From Collinsella aerofaciens (GTDB lineage Bacteria > Actinomycetota > Coriobacteriia > Coriobacteriales > Coriobacteriaceae): a DNA stretch of 29,140 nt. Of the stretch, positions 17,541 to 27,300 are shown piece after piece. The translations under genes were made by a program, and so were the position numbers. Under the pieces are notes generated by a model, which saw nothing but the letters and a program-made list of their open reading frames with translations, made no database searches and had not been told where the DNA came from. Every line of letters starts with the position of its first letter. Within the stretch, counting starts at the first letter, position 1. The stretch spans positions 1-29,140 of the forward strand of contig NZ_JAQLFJ010000018.1 in the NCBI RefSeq assembly GCF_028206795.1. Reading direction: 5' to 3'.

Positions 17541-18815
17541 TTACAGTTCGGATGTGACAGATTGCTTCGCCTTCCGATTTAATAGGTTAATTATACAAAG
17601 GAAGGAAAAAAATAATCCAAAACCGTATGCCACCAAGATAATGATATTGATGACATTTGCATCAGAAACAAATACCGGATTCACAAAACAATAACGAGAA
17701 AGAAACACGGCCAACGCTAACGAAGCGGCACCAGAAATCGTGCCAATAATCGGTTTCCCAAATGCAATAAAGACATCAATAGTGAAAAAGTTCAAACCAG
17801 TGAATGCGGTAGCAACGAGTGCCAACGGAAGATAATCTGAGTGAAGGCCAACTTCTTTGCCATAAATAGCAGTAAGCACAGGTTCGCCTATGAAAGCACT
17901 AGCCATGGCACACATCGCCGTCAAAACGAATACGGAAACGAGCATCTTAATAAATACTAAGCGTAATCGGTGAGTTTCGTTTTCTCGCCACATTGCCGAA
18001 ATAGGTCCAAGCAGGGGGGCATATAGATAAGATACGAGAGCCTGAATTACGGCAGTCGGAGTGGCAACGGCGGCATAAAAACCCAACGCCTCATTTCCAT
18101 AGGAAAGGCCATAGAACTGTCTTGTTACGCTAACAACAGCCGTGCACGCAAGAGATGCAACAAAACCGGGAAAGCAGATACGCGACAATTTGATAAGGGA
18201 AGTAAAATCAAAATCAGGTATAACGGCACAAAACCGTTTTGTCATTCTAAAATCATATGTAAGCACAACAGCTATGGTAACAAAAGCCATTGAAGCAACG
18301 GCTATTACCAAGTTATCAAATAGCAACAAGCACAACGAAAAGGAGACTAGAACTCCTACGCCACGAACTATTTGAGAGATAGCCGCAATGTCCAATCTGT
18401 TGTTTACCTGATCCACACCGTGAAGAACATCGACAAATGAATCACCAGCTTTAAATAGGCAATAAACAGCAACAACTGCCCAATCGTTGAATGCAACAGA
18501 GACTAAACAATAGAAGAAGCAAATTACACAGGCAAGTATTGTTGCAACGATTCTATGAGCGATAAAATTCCCAGTCGTAAAATCAGAATAGCTCTCAGAA
18601 ACCTGAACGGGGCGCGCTCTAAGCAAAACAATGGTCGCAAAAATATTACCAACAGACATAGCCACAGCAAGGCTACCAGACATGCTAATGTCGGAACCAA
18701 GTGTCACCACAAGAACAGTAATCAGCCAGTTGCAAATCAAATACGCCATCGAGCCGACGCTGTTCCAAACAAGACTCTGCTCAACAGAGAGTTCTTTCGT
18801 TTTTCTATTAGACAC
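17541..18815 (-). CDS. Wzx-type polysaccharide flippase
   Basis: A 424-residue membrane protein with about 12 TM segments and the MATE/MOP fold pattern. The opening LVWNSVGSMAYLICNWLITVLV matches oligosaccharide flippases (PF01943/PF13440), and a central basic loop plus SYLYAPLLGPISAMWRENE are family-like. It should flip a lipid-linked oligosaccharide across the membrane. The window therefore has two export systems, this one and the ABC exporter at 538-2162. The GTG at 18815 has GGAG 5 bases upstream; the GTG at 18821 overlaps that site and is rejected. Confidence 0.87.
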   Translation of the reverse strand: MSNRKTKELSVEQSLVWNSVGSMAYLICNWLITVLVVTLGSDISMSGSLAVAMSVGNIFATIVLLRARPVQVSESYSDFTTGNFIAHRIVATILACVICFFYCLVSVAFNDWAVVAVYCLFKAGDSFVDVLHGVDQVNNRLDIAAISQIVRGVGVLVSFSLCLLLFDNLVIAVASMAFVTIAVVLTYDFRMTKRFCAVIPDFDFTSLIKLSRICFPGFVASLACTAVVSVTRQFYGLSYGNEALGFYAAVATPTAVIQALVSYLYAPLLGPISAMWRENETHRLRLVFIKMLVSVFVLTAMCAMASAFIGEPVLTAIYGKEVGLHSDYLPLALVATAFTGLNFFTIDVFIAFGKPIIGTISGAASLALAVFLSRYCFVNPVFVSDANVINIIILVAYGFGLFFSFLCIINLLNRKAKQSVTSEL

Positions 18816-18836
18816 AATCACTCCAGCAGTGGATCA

Positions 18837-19763
18837 TCAGGCCTTGTTGAATAAAAACAAAACGCGAAGAAGTAAATCAGAAATCAAAGTAGGTCGCAGA
18901 CGCTTTGGGAAAAATGCTTTCCTAAGTCTTGAAATAATCCCATCATCATTGGTGAAAATATCAAGCTCATGTTTCTGCTCAAAACTAAGCTCATCATAAA
19001 ACACCGCAGAAAAATGGCTTAACTTTTTACTCTCATCTTTCGATCTATCACCAAATAGCTCGTCCTTAAAATAGGTCTTTAAAAGATCAAAATAACGATT
19101 ATCTCCAGACGTGACCGCAGAGGAATGACGAACATGTGAAGCCGTACAGACGGAATCAAACAATACCTTTCCAAATGCCGAAGCACACCGAATCAGCCAG
19201 CGATCATGCATTTCATTCCCTGGATCTACCTCAAGAATAAAGGCCCTGCAGGCAAGGCGATTAAATACTATCGTGAAGCCTAGTCCGGGAGTATAAAACA
19301 AGGTGTTATGAAAAGAGAGGTACTTGTCCTGCGGAGCCGACTCGCGTATCGTCTCGCCATCTTCGTTTACATATGAAAAGGAAGAAAAGTAGACAGTCGG
19401 CACCTTGTCTCCACTATTTTCAATTGCCCTGACTGCCCGTTCAATTTTATCGGTCTTCCAAATATCATCCTGATCGGCAAATGCATAGTAGTCATATTCG
19501 GGAACCCGTTTGATAATTTCATAAAAACTATTTGGGCACCCAAGATTACCGATTGAATCTTGAATTAAATGAATGCTGGAGTTTGACCGACAGTACCATT
19601 GTGCAATTTCAACAGTTTCATCCGTTGAACCATCATCACGAATATAGACGGAGCAATTAGGCCAAGTTTGCTCCAAGATACTATCAAGCTGTTTGGCCAA
19701 ATACTTTCCGCCGTTATATGTGGGTAAAACAATGCAAACAGACTTGTCTTTGATTTTATCCAT
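18837..19763 (-). CDS. RgpB-like family 2 glycosyltransferase
   Basis: A 308-residue GT2 enzyme. VCIVLPTYNGGKYLAKQLDS opens the fold, YIRDDGSTDETVEIA follows, and AFADQDDIWK holds the metal-binding acids (about 97-100). The combination of DDGSTD with ADQDDIW is common in rhamnosyltransferases such as RgpB, which transfer rhamnose from dTDP-rhamnose to a lipid-linked chain; with the rml genes in the window this is the best guess, not proof. A basic C-terminal helix could touch the membrane. I chose ATG 19763 because it avoids overlap with the GT8 gene; the GTG at 19790 is possible. Confidence 0.85.
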   Translation of the reverse strand: MDKIKDKSVCIVLPTYNGGKYLAKQLDSILEQTWPNCSVYIRDDGSTDETVEIAQWYCRSNSSIHLIQDSIGNLGCPNSFYEIIKRVPEYDYYAFADQDDIWKTDKIERAVRAIENSGDKVPTVYFSSFSYVNEDGETIRESAPQDKYLSFHNTLFYTPGLGFTIVFNRLACRAFILEVDPGNEMHDRWLIRCASAFGKVLFDSVCTASHVRHSSAVTSGDNRYFDLLKTYFKDELFGDRSKDESKKLSHFSAVFYDELSFEQKHELDIFTNDDGIISRLRKAFFPKRLRPTLISDLLLRVLFLFNKA

Positions 19764-19767
19764 AATC

Positions 19768-20745
19768 CTATTTATTTCTTTGCGAGGCACGATATTTAAG
19801 AAATGCGGGAATCAACCCGCTGATCACTTTATAACGAAGCTGAGGAAAAGGCCTGGTTAGGAAATTAAAAGTCCGCCAAGCAAGAAAATAAGCGCCCCAA
19901 CCATCTTCATCTTTCGCGTCCTTCCAGAACGTTTCTGATAAATAAAAGTGATACTCATTATTGAAGCGATGAGTATTCCCCCGCCGCCATGGCCTCTCTT
20001 CGCCGAGATAATGGACAACGATGGGCTTCGATCTTGCGGTATTAAAACTGTTTTCATCCGAAAAGCCCGGCATTAACGAGTTTAAGAATATAAACGGATA
20101 GTAGTCAAAGATATTGGAATAATTGAACGCAGGGGATAAACTGCAAATCTTATCTTTAAGTACTGCATTTAGAGCATCTTGATCATTCGCAAACAAGCGT
20201 CCTGAGCGGCGCTCGCAATAATCCAATAATTGGTCTTCGCAACAAGTTGATCTCCATTGCTTTAAATCAACGAGCAACACGCCAGCATTGTGGTACAGAC
20301 AGCCATTTAAGTCTAAATCATTAAGTCGAGATGGGCCGACCGTTGGCTCGGGAACCATTCCAACCACGCAACCCTTAAGATCTTGATTCCAAAGAAGAGC
20401 AATATCCCCAAGAACAATCGTATCGCCATCGAGGTAAATAACTCTTTCGATCTCATTAGGTAGAAAATGTGCCATCAAAAGCCTAGCAAGAACTATTTCA
20501 TTCCATCCCGATGTATCAAAATCAAACCCGAGAGCATCTTTGAAGTTCGAAATATCATAAAATACAAGGTTTTGGTTGTATTCGGTCACCATCTCCTGGA
20601 GCAAACGCTGGTTATCCTCTGTAATGCCATTAGAGAAGACATGAAAAGTAATGTCTTGAATACCGGAATGATTTGAAACAACCGAACAAATATTGGCGGC
20701 CAACTGTGGGACAAAATTGTTATCAACCGTATAAAGCAAATTCAT
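19768..20745 (-). CDS. Family 8 glycosyltransferase
   Basis: A 325-residue retaining GT8 enzyme (LgtC/GspA-like). MNLLYTVDNNFVPQLAANI is the GT8 start, IYLDGDTIVLGDI holds the DGD metal site (about 106-108), and LYHNAGVLLVDLKQW plus VVHYLGEERPW are diagnostic. Members transfer glucose or galactose from UDP-sugars onto glycan acceptors. The C-terminal part is amphipathic and basic, as in membrane-associated relatives. It is the first gene of the eight-gene glycan operon and ends 4 bases before the next start. The ATG at 20745 begins the canonical fold; a TTG at 20754 with AAGG 6 bases upstream is an alternative. Confidence 0.88.
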   Translation of the reverse strand: MNLLYTVDNNFVPQLAANICSVVSNHSGIQDITFHVFSNGITEDNQRLLQEMVTEYNQNLVFYDISNFKDALGFDFDTSGWNEIVLARLLMAHFLPNEIERVIYLDGDTIVLGDIALLWNQDLKGCVVGMVPEPTVGPSRLNDLDLNGCLYHNAGVLLVDLKQWRSTCCEDQLLDYCERRSGRLFANDQDALNAVLKDKICSLSPAFNYSNIFDYYPFIFLNSLMPGFSDENSFNTARSKPIVVHYLGEERPWRRGNTHRFNNEYHFYLSETFWKDAKDEDGWGAYFLAWRTFNFLTRPFPQLRYKVISGLIPAFLKYRASQRNK

Positions 20746-20837
20746 GATTACCAAACTTCACCTTAATTCACCCAATAGAAATTAATGATGACGACTTAAT
20801 GAAAGAGGCCGAAACGAAATCCTTACACAAAGGATAA

Positions 20838-20863
20838 AGTCTAGCACGGTTTGTCTCTTTCAA
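20838..20863 (-). promoter_or_regulatory. Weak candidate promoter of the glycan operon
   Basis: The minus strand has TTGAAA (20858-20863) and an extended -10-like TGCTAGACT (TAGACT at 20838-20843), but the spacing of 14 is short. The remaining space to the GT8 start would be a leader of about 90 bases with no clear structure. A promoter is expected here because the upstream gene ends at a hairpin. Confidence 0.25.
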
Positions 20864-20881
20864 ATAACTTGCAACTAAGGA

Positions 20882-20919
20882 GGGTGAATTGAGGGGACTA
20901 CAACCCCATCAATTCACCC
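20882..20919 (-). terminator. Hairpin after the ChW-sialyltransferase-like gene
   Basis: An 11-bp stem GGGTGAATTGA / TCAATTCACCC extended by four G-C pairs across a one-base bulge, with a 7-nt loop, 43 bases past the stop at 20962. There is no T run after the stem on the minus strand. It probably insulates the ChW gene from the glycan operon. Confidence 0.6.
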
Positions 20920-20961
20920 CCACTTCATTAGCGTTGGTATATAGGCAAATTGGATCTATAT

Positions 20962-23900
20962 TTAGCTTTTCTCAACCAGCCTAACCTCAAGCGCTTCTAG
21001 ATGCAGAGCCTCACCAGTTGTACCGGCACACTCGCCCGATTTAACCCAGTCTAGCCAACCTTTGCTTTGAACGTGTGCCCTATAGACAACGTCATAATGC
21101 TTGGCAAGATCTCCCGTCAGTTTTATTTCAACAGCCTCAACAGCAAGAGACTTCCCCGTAGTACCGGCAACCTTTCCATTTTTGACCCACTTTTGCCAGC
21201 CGATATTTTGAACGTGAGCTCGATACTCGATGCCGCCGGAATACCCTAGGTCAGGCTTGCTAATCGTCAACGCCTCAACAGCAAGATTTCGGCCAGTTGT
21301 GCCAACGGTCATGCCTTCGTAAACAGGCGACTGCCAACCAAGGTTTGAAACATGTGCCTTGATTGAAAACGCTCTCTGAATAGAGGGCTGACTCGTATCC
21401 CCAGGAGCGGGCGAACCCTTTTCGACCAAAACGACCTGAAATGCCTCTAGCCTCAAAACGAAACCGGTCGTTCCGGCAACTTGATCATTGCAGGCCCAAC
21501 CGAGCCATCCCTTATCCTGAACGTGAGCTCGATAATAAACGTCATAACGATTGGCCATCTCACCAGTAAGTCGAATTTGGATAGCCTGGACAGACTTGCT
21601 CTGACCCGTAGTACCGGAGACTTCTCCCTCTTTCACATAGTCTTGCCAACCGTAATCGGAAACATGCGTCCTGTATTCCAAGCTGCCATCGTAGGGAGCA
21701 TTCTGCAGGTTGAGAGTAATAGCCTCGACAGCTTTTGACTGACCGACGGTCCCGGAAGTATTTCCTCCCTTGGAAGCCGACTGCCAGCCGTCATTCGAAA
21801 CATGCGAAGTTGCCAAGACGTCAAGAGAGCCTCTTGACACCTTGACGACGTCGTAGCCAGACTCACCTTTTTTGAAATAAGTCAAAGCACCGCTATCGTG
21901 CGAATAGATAGCGAAGTCGTAATTGGTCGTAGCAAGTATGGCATCCGAAAATTCCACGAGATAGCAGGAGTCATCTTGCTTGCAAAGGGACCTGATAGCC
22001 GCGTCTGAGTCCTCAGTAATAGGCGAAGCAAACCAATCCATAATCGAATAATCGATAGCAGCGCCGGGCTTCAACGCTTCGGACTTCGTAGAATTCCAAA
22101 GTCCACCGGCGGCATCGGCGCTAGCCGAGTTGTATGTACTAGACCCGTAGCCCGACAGCCCAATCTCCGGATTAAAGAAAAGAATCAGTTCCGCAGCAAC
22201 GGAAGAATCAACATCGGTAATACCAAGACGGTCAAGCTGCTCCTGCTTTTGGGGATACATGCCCGTCGGTGTGTTCGGATGCCCCTTGTAATAATACAAG
22301 TAGTCATCGCCATAGATGACTTCCGTCAAGTTGGCATAGTCGTCAAAATTCTGCTCGTAAGAAACATACGTTCCAAGCAGCATCATTACCTTTTTGCCCT
22401 GTTGAGTCGCCGCATCAAAATAACCATCGTTAAAGTTGTACAGTGCCTTAAACGCTTGGACCGTATCCTCTCCCCTATTTTGCAAGCTCGTAAGCATGCT
22501 CGAAACGTTTACTTTCTTAACGTTGGGGTCTGAGGCTATTCTATTGGCAAAAGCATTATCGTCACCGCTTGTAAACAAATTGGTGCGAGTCATCCACCAC
22601 TGAGTACCGGGCTCAATACTCAGCACGGCATACATAGAATCCCAGTGATCGTGATAATCGCTATACGACTTTGAGACCTCACCGGTTTCGTATTCCTTAT
22701 TCTTAGCAGCGTTCCATAAAGCAATCAGCTCAGCTTGCTTAGAATCTGGATCCTTGACGTCAAAGGCCTCGTTGGTAAATACATACGTGGCAGAGCCATC
22801 GGACAACAGCCGAATGGAGTATTGACCAGTGGGAATTTTATTGGCGTAAATCATCCTATGAATCAACGAACAGGTAATGTCATTGATATACAGATTGAAC
22901 TTTGCATTGGGGTTGATCTTGTAGAGAGCAGCGACATAATCCGCGAACGCCTGATAGCTCGAACCAGAAGCATTCTCCTCACGAGTCAGATACGGAAGGC
23001 CATACATCCCGGACGGAAGCGAGTTCCAGTTATAAGCACTTGGACGATCGAGCATTACAATCGACGGAATGGTCGTTCCGGCAGAAGAGGTGCTGATATC
23101 CCAGAAAGATAGCGAATAGAGAACAACAGGGAAAGAAGCACTCAAAGGGGCAAGGTTGTATTCACTCGCAGAAATGCCGATTGACTGATGGTCCTCATGA
23201 ACGATGTTTCCGTTCTTCAAATACTGCAACGAAACGTCAAACGGACCATAATCGCTAAATTCAATTTCACTGGAGCTGGAATCCAAATCTCCGAGTGCGA
23301 TCGTGCTGGAAACAGAACGGGTAACCTTCCCTCCATACGACATGGAGCCCGCCACCCTTATCGAATCAGCGATACCGAGTCGTTTTATATCCTCAACCTG
23401 CGGAATATTCAGGGTTACTTTAGTCGTCTCCCCAACCTGAGAAAGAGAGCAATTAAAGACATATGGGACATAGGCACCAGCAGTATCGCCGGGCGCCGCG
23501 TCACCCTTTTTTACAATGACGATCTGTATTGCTTCAACGGCATAAGACCAACCGGTGGTTCCCGCAGTCGACCCATTTGAAGTCCATCCAAGCCAGCCGA
23601 AATTAGAAGCATGAACGCGATAATACAGGTCATAAGAAGCCGCCCTGTTGCCCGTCAGCTTGAGCTCGACGGCTTCAATCTGAAGGCCCTTTCCCGTTGT
23701 GCCGGAGACGGCTCCATTAGAAACCCAATCCTGCCAGCCTTCATTTTGAACATGAGAGCGGTATTCGATACCAAGGTCTTCTGAATTAGGGAGGGAAACC
23801 CTGAGTGCTTCAAGCCTACGGGACTGGCCTGTTGTGCCAGAGGTCGAGCCATTCGATGTAAACGTCGGCTCCCAACCAATGCCTGAAATGTGAGATTTAT

Positions 23901-24129
23901 AGCTGACGTCCGGGGCCGCCTCTTTGGGCTCCACGGTAGCATCAATCGAAGGCGCCGTTTCATCGGCTACAGCAGCAGTTTGATCCGAGGGGTCGGATTG
24001 GGTCTCTGGAACGGATTCATATTCGTTGGAACCAACATTTTGATCTGCCCAACAAGCCAAAGGGCTCAAAAGCAGCATCGTCATGAAGCAGGAAATCAGA
24101 ACAATAAATGCTCTAAATTGCCTTTTCAA
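20962..24129 (-). CDS. Secreted ChW-repeat protein with a central GT80-like sialyltransferase domain
   Basis: A 1055-residue secreted protein. A signal peptide (1-28, basic start then LISCFMTMLLLSPLACWA) is followed by an acidic linker. Three ChW repeats lie at about 76-207 and six at about 773-1053, each with GW, NG and GTTG marks; these repeats probably bind the wall. Residues 220-325 look like a beta-sandwich. Residues 330-735 follow bacterial sialyltransferases of family GT80 (PmST1, JT-ISH-224; PF11477): LLSDGSATY (Asp444, catalytic base position), YNFNDGYFDAA, LLGTYVSYEQN, YYYKGHP (His617, acid position), VAAELILFF (Glu647) and GYGSSTYNS (Ser663-Ser664, phosphate site). The first acid of the usual D/E-D/E-G motif is Ser443. 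The start is a TTG with GGAGG 8 bases upstream. An extracellular sialyltransferase fold lacks an obvious CMP-sialate supply, so trans-glycosylation or another donor is possible (inference). Confidence 0.85.
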   Translation of the reverse strand: MKRQFRAFIVLISCFMTMLLLSPLACWADQNVGSNEYESVPETQSDPSDQTAAVADETAPSIDATVEPKEAAPDVSYKSHISGIGWEPTFTSNGSTSGTTGQSRRLEALRVSLPNSEDLGIEYRSHVQNEGWQDWVSNGAVSGTTGKGLQIEAVELKLTGNRAASYDLYYRVHASNFGWLGWTSNGSTAGTTGWSYAVEAIQIVIVKKGDAAPGDTAGAYVPYVFNCSLSQVGETTKVTLNIPQVEDIKRLGIADSIRVAGSMSYGGKVTRSVSSTIALGDLDSSSSEIEFSDYGPFDVSLQYLKNGNIVHEDHQSIGISASEYNLAPLSASFPVVLYSLSFWDISTSSAGTTIPSIVMLDRPSAYNWNSLPSGMYGLPYLTREENASGSSYQAFADYVAALYKINPNAKFNLYINDITCSLIHRMIYANKIPTGQYSIRLLSDGSATYVFTNEAFDVKDPDSKQAELIALWNAAKNKEYETGEVSKSYSDYHDHWDSMYAVLSIEPGTQWWMTRTNLFTSGDDNAFANRIASDPNVKKVNVSSMLTSLQNRGEDTVQAFKALYNFNDGYFDAATQQGKKVMMLLGTYVSYEQNFDDYANLTEVIYGDDYLYYYKGHPNTPTGMYPQKQEQLDRLGITDVDSSVAAELILFFNPEIGLSGYGSSTYNSASADAAGGLWNSTKSEALKPGAAIDYSIMDWFASPITEDSDAAIRSLCKQDDSCYLVEFSDAILATTNYDFAIYSHDSGALTYFKKGESGYDVVKVSRGSLDVLATSHVSNDGWQSASKGGNTSGTVGQSKAVEAITLNLQNAPYDGSLEYRTHVSDYGWQDYVKEGEVSGTTGQSKSVQAIQIRLTGEMANRYDVYYRAHVQDKGWLGWACNDQVAGTTGFVLRLEAFQVVLVEKGSPAPGDTSQPSIQRAFSIKAHVSNLGWQSPVYEGMTVGTTGRNLAVEALTISKPDLGYSGGIEYRAHVQNIGWQKWVKNGKVAGTTGKSLAVEAVEIKLTGDLAKHYDVVYRAHVQSKGWLDWVKSGECAGTTGEALHLEALEVRLVEKS
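20971..21813 (-). repeat. Six ChW repeats (two triplets)
   Basis: Encodes residues 773-1053, two copies of a three-unit ChW cassette. Unit types alternate: HVSNDGWQ, then EYRTHVSDYGWQ, then YDVYYRAHVQDKGWLGW, each followed by NG/GTTG and a hydrophobic EA.. strand. The same A-B-C order recurs in all three surface proteins of the window. Confidence 0.9.
21925..23142 (-). other. GT80-like domain within the ChW protein
   Basis: Encodes residues about 330-735. The N-terminal half (strand KFNLYIND, helix SLIHRMIYANK, then IRLLSDGS) and C-terminal half (KVMMLLGTY, then YYYKGHP, AAELILFF, GYGSST, then DYSIMDWFASPITEDSDAA) follow the order of the two Rossmann lobes of GT80 enzymes. The correspondence was made from remembered sequences of characterised members, with no alignment program, and needs a profile or structure comparison. 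Confidence 0.75.
23509..23904 (-). repeat. Three ChW repeats (N-terminal triplet)
   Basis: Encodes residues 76-207 with the A-B-C unit order: SHISGIGWEP, EYRSHVQNEGWQDW and YDLYYRVHASNFGWLGW. The triplet ends in KKGDAAPGD, the usual closing motif. Confidence 0.9.
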
Positions 24130-24238
24130 AAGAATCGCCTCCTAGATAGACGGTCGTCAATAACCATACTATCGGGAGTTAGCTTCATTAATGTCACCAA
24201 TTAGGTGAACGAAGAAAAAGGAGCCTAATCCAACGGCA

Positions 24239-24284
24239 AGGGCCCTTTCCTGTTGCCAAGACTACGGCAACAGGAAAGGGCCCT
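24239..24284 (-). terminator. Perfect 19-bp hairpin after the ChW-L,D-transpeptidase gene
   Basis: Arms 24239-24257 and 24266-24284 pair perfectly (core GGGCCCTTTCCTGTTGCC) around an 8-nt loop, 31 bases past the stop at 24315. No T run follows on the minus strand. It is probably the transcript end; the rest of 24130-24314 is the leader of the next gene, with GGAGG before its TTG start. Confidence 0.65.
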
Positions 24285-24314
24285 CTAACAAGCTCTCACC
24301 GCTTACGGGAATAG

Positions 24315-27300
24315 TTAGTAGATTACCACCTTGGTAGCAAGGGGCACGTTATCCCAAATCCATTTAGCGCGATCAATGGGCAAACGCACGCAGCCTTGTG
24401 AAACATGCATTCCCATTCGGCTGTCCATGGGATTAAAAGTTCCCTGGTAGTACGGTATTGAATGGAACAGATAGTCACCGTAAAACTGCGTGTAGTAGTA
24501 GCAGGTATACCCATGTCCAAACGAGTAGCCCTTGCCGGTGACGGTATACTCACCCGTAGGCGTTGGAGTACTAGGGGCGACGGTAGAGCAAGTCCAGTAT
24601 TGAGCGTAACTCCACGACCCGCGCTGTCCACGAAAAACTCCAAGGCGGCATGCTTGCCTGTCAACCATAATGAGCCAGCTTGTGCTGCTCGAATATCTAT
24701 TAGCTCGATTAAGCATAGTCATCATATCTGCCGGCAACAAGGGCTGGTCAGTAAACGGACGCGCAGTAGAACCGGGAGCACCAGCGCCCTTGGGAACAAT
24801 CTTCACTTGAACAGACTCGACTCTGCAGCCTATCCTAGACGTACCCGCAGGCTGCCCATTTGAGGTCCAGTCGAGCCACCCAAAGCCTTGGCAATATGCT
24901 CGATACCAAACATCAAAGTAGTTCGATAAATCACCGGTCAACTTAATCTTAAGAGCCTCGATACGCTTTGCGCAGCCTACTGTGCCAGCGACATTCCCAT
25001 TGGAAGTCCAACCTTGCCAGCCCACATCCTGTACATGGGCGGAGTACTCAATACCGCCTGATACGCTACTGGAGACATTCAACTTCAGCGCCTCAATAGC
25101 AAGCGATCTGCCGGTTGTGCCCGCAACACCACCGTTGCCAACGGGATTCATCCAACCAAGCGTGGCGACATGCGCCTGGAGCGTTAGAGCTGGAGCAGAG
25201 ATAAATGCGGGCGCAGACGATGAGCCAGGATTCCCGCCCTTCGCGACAAGCTTAATTTGGACAGCTTCTATCTGGATATTTAACCCGGTAGTTCCAGCGG
25301 AATCGCCGTTTTTGGCCCAACCCAACCAACCATAACCAGCCGAATGAACTCGATAGTAGATGTCATACTGATTCGCGAGGGGACCATTAATGCGCAGCTC
25401 AAGAGCCTGAATGGCCAATCCTTGTCCAACGGTCCCAACATAACCGGCAGACCGCCATTCCCGCCAACCAATATTGGCAACATGAGCTCGTGCCTCAACC
25501 AGAGAATCATCATCCACACCGGCCAGCACCACATTCAGAGCTTGAAGCGAAAGCGATTTTCCCGTTGTGCCGGCATCCTGCCCATCTAAAACAGATGGAA
25601 ACCACCCACGGCTAGCGGAATGGGCCTGATAAACAACATGAGCGCAATCGGCGGAAGTATCGGAAACAAATGCTCCGTCCGTTACTCCGGGAGCGCCACT
25701 GCCTTTACTGATAATCCTTACTTCGACAGCCTTAAGGAATGAACCCGGTATCGTTGCCCCCGCATCCGCGCCATTACACGCCCAGCCAAGCCATCCTTTT
25801 TTGGAGTCAAAACACCGGTACCAAACGTCATAGGCATTAGACAAATCACCAGTAAGAGTCAATCTCACGGCCTTCAAAGTACGGCCATCATTTTTAGAAT
25901 TGAGCGCGGCACCGTCAGAAACAACTCCGCTCCATCCACTAAATTCATAGCAGCCTGAATAACCGATTGAACCTGAAGTCTCTTGATTATCAAACGAAAT
26001 AGAAAGCGATGTTAAAGGCTCAGAGCCGCTCTCGGAACCCATTAAAATCGTTTTACCCTGCACAGTGCCCAAGCTATTGCCATTAAGGCCATACGAACTG
26101 CCACTCAGAACATCCGTAGCTCCAATAAAATGATTCGCTGTATCTCCAGGAGCAGAGCAGCCCTTTTCGACCAACATAACCTGAATACCCTGAATGGCGG
26201 CACCCTTCCCCACCGAGCCCGCAGGAGACCCGTTGGACGTCCAGCCCAACCATCCGCCCAATTTGGAAGCATACACACGGTACCAAATGTCGTAAGTTGC
26301 AGATATCTCGTCATTGAGCTTAAACTGAACGGACTCAACTGACCGAGACTGCCCGGTCGTGCCAACAGTACCTGAAGACCAGCTTTGCCAACCAATGCCA
26401 GAGACGTGCGCGCGAGAGGAAATAGAGCCTCCGTGGCCATACCAATTAACACTAAGCGACAGTGCCTCGATTGCATTTCTTGAGTCAATGACCCCCGATG
26501 TCTTTCCGTCCGCGACAACACCCATCCATCCAACATTGGAGATATGAGATCGATAGGAAACAGTAGGCGGTTCCTGGGAATGGTCCCTAAAGGCATCGCC
26601 TCGCGCTGGCGCATCTTGAGCATTTTTTGGAAGCACCTTTATCTGAATAGCTTCGATCTGATAAGCATAGCCCTGTGTTCCAGCAGGCTCACCATTTGAG
26701 GCCCAGCCAAGCCAACCAACATTTGCAGAATGAACGCGATACCAAATGTCATACGAGTCAGAAAGACCGCCCGACAAAGATAGCTTGATCGCTTCGATGG
26801 CTCGCGACTGTCCAACTGTTCCAGATGTCTGCCCGTTACCCACCGGCTGAGGCTCCCAGCCGATCCCGGAAATGTGTGATTGGACCGAAATGCTGTCATT
26901 CCCCAAAGGGGTGCCATCTTGTGAAAGCAGATTGATCTTGAGGGCTTCAACGCGCTTAGCACGACCTGTTGTGCCAGCCGTCATTCCATTTGAAACGGGA
27001 GCCTGCCAGCCAATATCCTGTACATGAGTCTGGTATGAAACAGAACCAAAGACAGCGGATACATCATTTTCGGGTTTCGGCGAATCAGTCGCATTGGAAG
27101 CAGACTCGCTAGAAACGGATGAGGGAGAATCATTGTCTGACACAGTCGGCTGCTCGACTTCAACCCCCTGCTGTTCATCATTTAGGACGAAACTCTCGTC
27201 TTCCGAGCTGCTGGCGTCGCTATTGGAATAATCAGTAGACTCCGGCTGCACCGGTAAAGAATCAGCCCAGACAGAAAGGGGCGTCAGAAGACAATGAAGA

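Noticed and set aside
20962..24129. Central domain of the ChW protein as a glycoside hydrolase or sialidase
   Set aside because: No Asp-box motifs or FRIP-type motif of sialidases are seen; the order of SDG, KGHP, Glu and Ser-Ser fits GT80 much better.
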